From Azoarcus sp. (lineage in GTDB: Bacteria > Pseudomonadota > Gammaproteobacteria > Burkholderiales > Rhodocyclaceae): a stretch of DNA of 7,175 nt. Position 1 is the stretch's first letter, and every line of letters starts with the position of its first letter. The translations under genes and the position numbers were made by a program. The notes beneath the pieces are model-generated. The model had not been told where the DNA came from and made no database searches. It saw only the letters and a program-made list of their open reading frames with translations. Below are positions 5,473-7,175 of the stretch, one piece after another. The DNA lies in assembly GCA_031268685.1 (NCBI GenBank), contig JAIRWW010000300.1, positions 1-7,175 on the forward strand. Reading direction: 5' to 3'.

Positions 5473-7175
5473 ATGACGGAAAAACGTTTTACAGAGGAAA
5501 CACTGCTTTCCCACAAAACTCAGGGCGGCGATTCGGAAGAAGCACAGCTTGAACGCGCCAAGGCATCTGCCGATTTGATTAGCGACTATGGTGATGCTGG
5601 CAATCTTACCGAAGCGCGAGCGCTTTTCGATGCGATGCGGGAGTTTGGCGATTCTAAGGAAGTGTTGCTTGAACGCGCCAGTGTATCTGTCGATATGATT
5701 CGTGCCTATAGCAAAGCTGGAAATCCTGCCGAAGCGCGAGCGATTTTCGATGCAATGCGGGAGTTTGGCGACTCGGAAGAAGCACAGATTGAACGCGCCA
5801 ATGCGTCTGTCAACATGGTTTGCGCCTATGGCAATACGGGCAATCTCGCTGAGGCGCGGGCAATTTTCGATGCGATGTGGACGTTCGGCGATTCGGAAGA
5901 AGCGCAGCTTGCACGCGCCATGGCGTCTTACAATCTGGCCCGCGTCTATGGCGATGCAGGCGATCTTACCGAAGCACGCGCGCTTTTCGATGCGATGCGA
6001 GAATTCGGCGACTCGGAGGAAGTGCTGTTTGAGTGCGCCAGTGCGTCTTTCAATTTAATCCGCAATTATGGCGATGCTGGCGATCTCACCGAAGCACGTG
6101 CGCTTTTGGCTGCGATGCGAGAGTTTGGCGATTCTGAGAAACTGCGGTTTGAATGCGCTAAGGCGTCTGTCGATCTAATCTATGACTACGGCAAAGCTGG
6201 CGATCTTGCCGAAGCACGTGTGATCTTCGATGCGATGCGGGAGTTTGGCGATTCTGAGGATGTGCGGTTTGCACGCGCCAAGGCGTCTGCCAGTCTGGTC
6301 TATGACTACGGCGACGCTGCTGATCTCACCGAAGCACGAGCGCTTTTCGATGCGATGCGGGAGCTTGGCGATTCCAAGGAAGTGTTGCTTGAACGCGCCA
6401 ATGCGTCTGTCAGTCTGACTTGTGCCTATAGCAAAGCTGGAAATCCTGCCGAAGCGCGAGCGATTTTCGATGCGATGCGGGAGTTTGGCGATTCGGAAGA
6501 AGTGCGGCTTGAACGTGCTAAGGCGTCTGCCAGTCTGGTCTATGACTACGGCAATGCTGGCGATCTTGCCGAAGCACGAGCGATCTTCGATGCGATGTGG
6601 GATCTCGGCGATTCCAAGGATGTGGTGTTTGAACGCGCCAGTGCGTCTGTCAATCTGATCTATGGCTATAGCAATGCTGGCGATCTTGCCGAAGCGCGCG
6701 CGATCTTCGATACGATGCGGGAGATTGGCGATTCTGAGAAAGTGCAGCTTGAACGTGCCAAAGCGTCTGTCAATCTGATCTATGACTACGGCGACGCTGG
6801 CGATCTTGCCGAAGCGCGCGCGATCTTCGATGCGATGCGGGAGTTTGGCGACTCGGAAGAAGTGCGGCTTGTACGCGGCAATGCATCTGCCAAACTGATA
6901 GATGCCTATGGTGATACAGGTAATTTCACTGAGGCGCGAGTGATTTTTGATGATAGCGCCAAGCTGCTGAGCTTGTTTTTATCCGATATCTCATGCAATG
7001 ACGACAACGCAGAAGATATAGAGCAAGTGATCAGAATCTCTATCTTTTTGGTTGCCCTGGGCCGCGCCGAAGAATTGCTTCACTTAATCGAATGCTCCGA
7101 TAGCGCAAAATACTTCGAGTCCTTAGTTGCAGGCATCCGGCTGTATTTGGGCGAAAAGCCATGTGTGACGCAGGA
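5473..7175 (+). CDS. Large protein of twelve 40-residue PPR/TPR-like repeats, C-terminus cut by window edge
   Basis: I do not recognise a named family. The frame gives 567 complete codons with no stop. A 16-residue leader precedes twelve 40-residue repeats (17-496) and a non-repetitive, helix-rich segment (from 497) that includes RISIFLVALGRAEELLHLI and YFESLVAGIRLYLGE. Each repeat predicts two helices: one around ERAKASVNLIYDYG and one around DLAEARAIFDAMREFG. These resemble the A and B helices of PPR motifs (LI..Y..AG...EA...F..M), but the unit is 40 residues rather than 35, and TPR-like alpha-solenoid is the safer class. Such solenoids bind proteins, peptides or, for PPR, RNA. There is no signal peptide or membrane segment, so it is probably cytoplasmic. 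One repeat unit I counted is about 56% G+C, below the neighbours. The start is uncertain: ATG 5473 lacks a good ribosome site, and the frame stays open back to ATG 5269, adding 68 residues. Confidence 0.85.
   Translation, partial: MTEKRFTEETLLSHKTQGGDSEEAQLERAKASADLISDYGDAGNLTEARALFDAMREFGDSKEVLLERASVSVDMIRAYSKAGNPAEARAIFDAMREFGDSEEAQIERANASVNMVCAYGNTGNLAEARAIFDAMWTFGDSEEAQLARAMASYNLARVYGDAGDLTEARALFDAMREFGDSEEVLFECASASFNLIRNYGDAGDLTEARALLAAMREFGDSEKLRFECAKASVDLIYDYGKAGDLAEARVIFDAMREFGDSEDVRFARAKASASLVYDYGDAADLTEARALFDAMRELGDSKEVLLERANASVSLTCAYSKAGNPAEARAIFDAMREFGDSEEVRLERAKASASLVYDYGNAGDLAEARAIFDAMWDLGDSKDVVFERASASVNLIYGYSNAGDLAEARAIFDTMREIGDSEKVQLERAKASVNLIYDYGDAGDLAEARAIFDAMREFGDSEEVRLVRGNASAKLIDAYGDTGNFTEARVIFDDSAKLLSLFLSDISCNDDNAEDIEQVIRISIFLVALGRAEELLHLIECSDSAKYFESLVAGIRLYLGEKPCVTQ
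5521..6960 (+). repeat. Twelve tandem 120-bp coding repeats, no indels
   Basis: Units begin at 5521, 5641, 5761, 5881, 6001, 6121, 6241, 6361, 6481, 6601, 6721 and 6841, all exactly 120 bp and in frame. Unit positions G3, D4, S5, S16, Y23, E31, A32 and R33 are identical in all twelve. The first unit diverges at its first two residues and the last at its last three, which marks the array edges. Units 2 and 8 agree at 109 of 120 bases by hand count and share 52 identical nt (5702-5753 and 6422-6473). Units 7 and 9 also resemble each other closely in their first-helix region. Confidence 0.97.

Noticed and set aside
5702..6658. Several open frames of 62-118 codons in the second plus frame across the repeat array
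   Set aside because: They are shadows. A 120-bp period is divisible by three, so any frame open in one unit tends to be open in all; the products are rich in Arg, Met and Ser and have no ribosome sites.
5521..6960. CRISPR array or non-coding satellite
   Set aside because: The repeats are 120 bp, directly contiguous without spacers, fully in frame and protein-conserved, so they are coding tandem repeats.

Overview
The window looks like chromosomal DNA of a G+C-rich, flagellated Gram-negative bacterium, most likely a betaproteobacterium. The main clues are a small DUF3460-type protein (a family I know from Betaproteobacteria), a RidA gene directly before recG, FliW beside a DUF2802 membrane protein, and an ElyC/YdcF-type envelope protein. 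Assignment below class level would be guesswork. I see no rRNA, tRNA, CRISPR array, transposase or integrase.

Layout. Positions 1-4122 hold five genes on the minus strand, read from right to left: a DUF2802 membrane coiled-coil protein, a SPOR-domain membrane protein overlapping it by ATGA, fliW, ridA and recG. recG runs off the left edge. A strong intrinsic terminator lies between fliW and ridA, so the row is probably two units: a motility/envelope unit (DUF2802-SPOR-fliW) and a ridA-recG unit. On the plus strand, 4245-5015 encodes an ElyC/SanA/YdcF-family protein, divergent from the DUF2802 gene. A DUF3460 gene (5048-5239, minus) converges on it.

Positions 5240-5472 are a more A+T-rich intergenic stretch with three inverted repeats. 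It separates DUF3460 from a divergent large gene that starts near 5473 and is still open at the right edge. That gene is the unusual part of the window. It carries twelve exact-length, indel-free 120-bp tandem units, giving twelve 40-residue helix-pair repeats that resemble stretched pentatricopeptide (PPR) or TPR motifs, then a non-repetitive helical segment. Eight unit positions are invariant, while a few positions on the first helix vary strongly. Units 2 and 8 share a 52-nt exact match 720 bp apart, which points to recombination within the array.

How the genes work together. FliW is the assembly and regulatory factor that binds flagellin and antagonises CsrA. Its upstream partners are two predicted single-pass inner-membrane proteins, one with a periplasmic peptidoglycan-binding SPOR domain. 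This suggests, as inference, a cell-pole, septum or motility role. RidA (enamine/imine detoxification) and RecG (fork and recombination repair) are housekeeping. The repeat protein's function cannot be named from sequence alone; it is the best candidate here for something undescribed.
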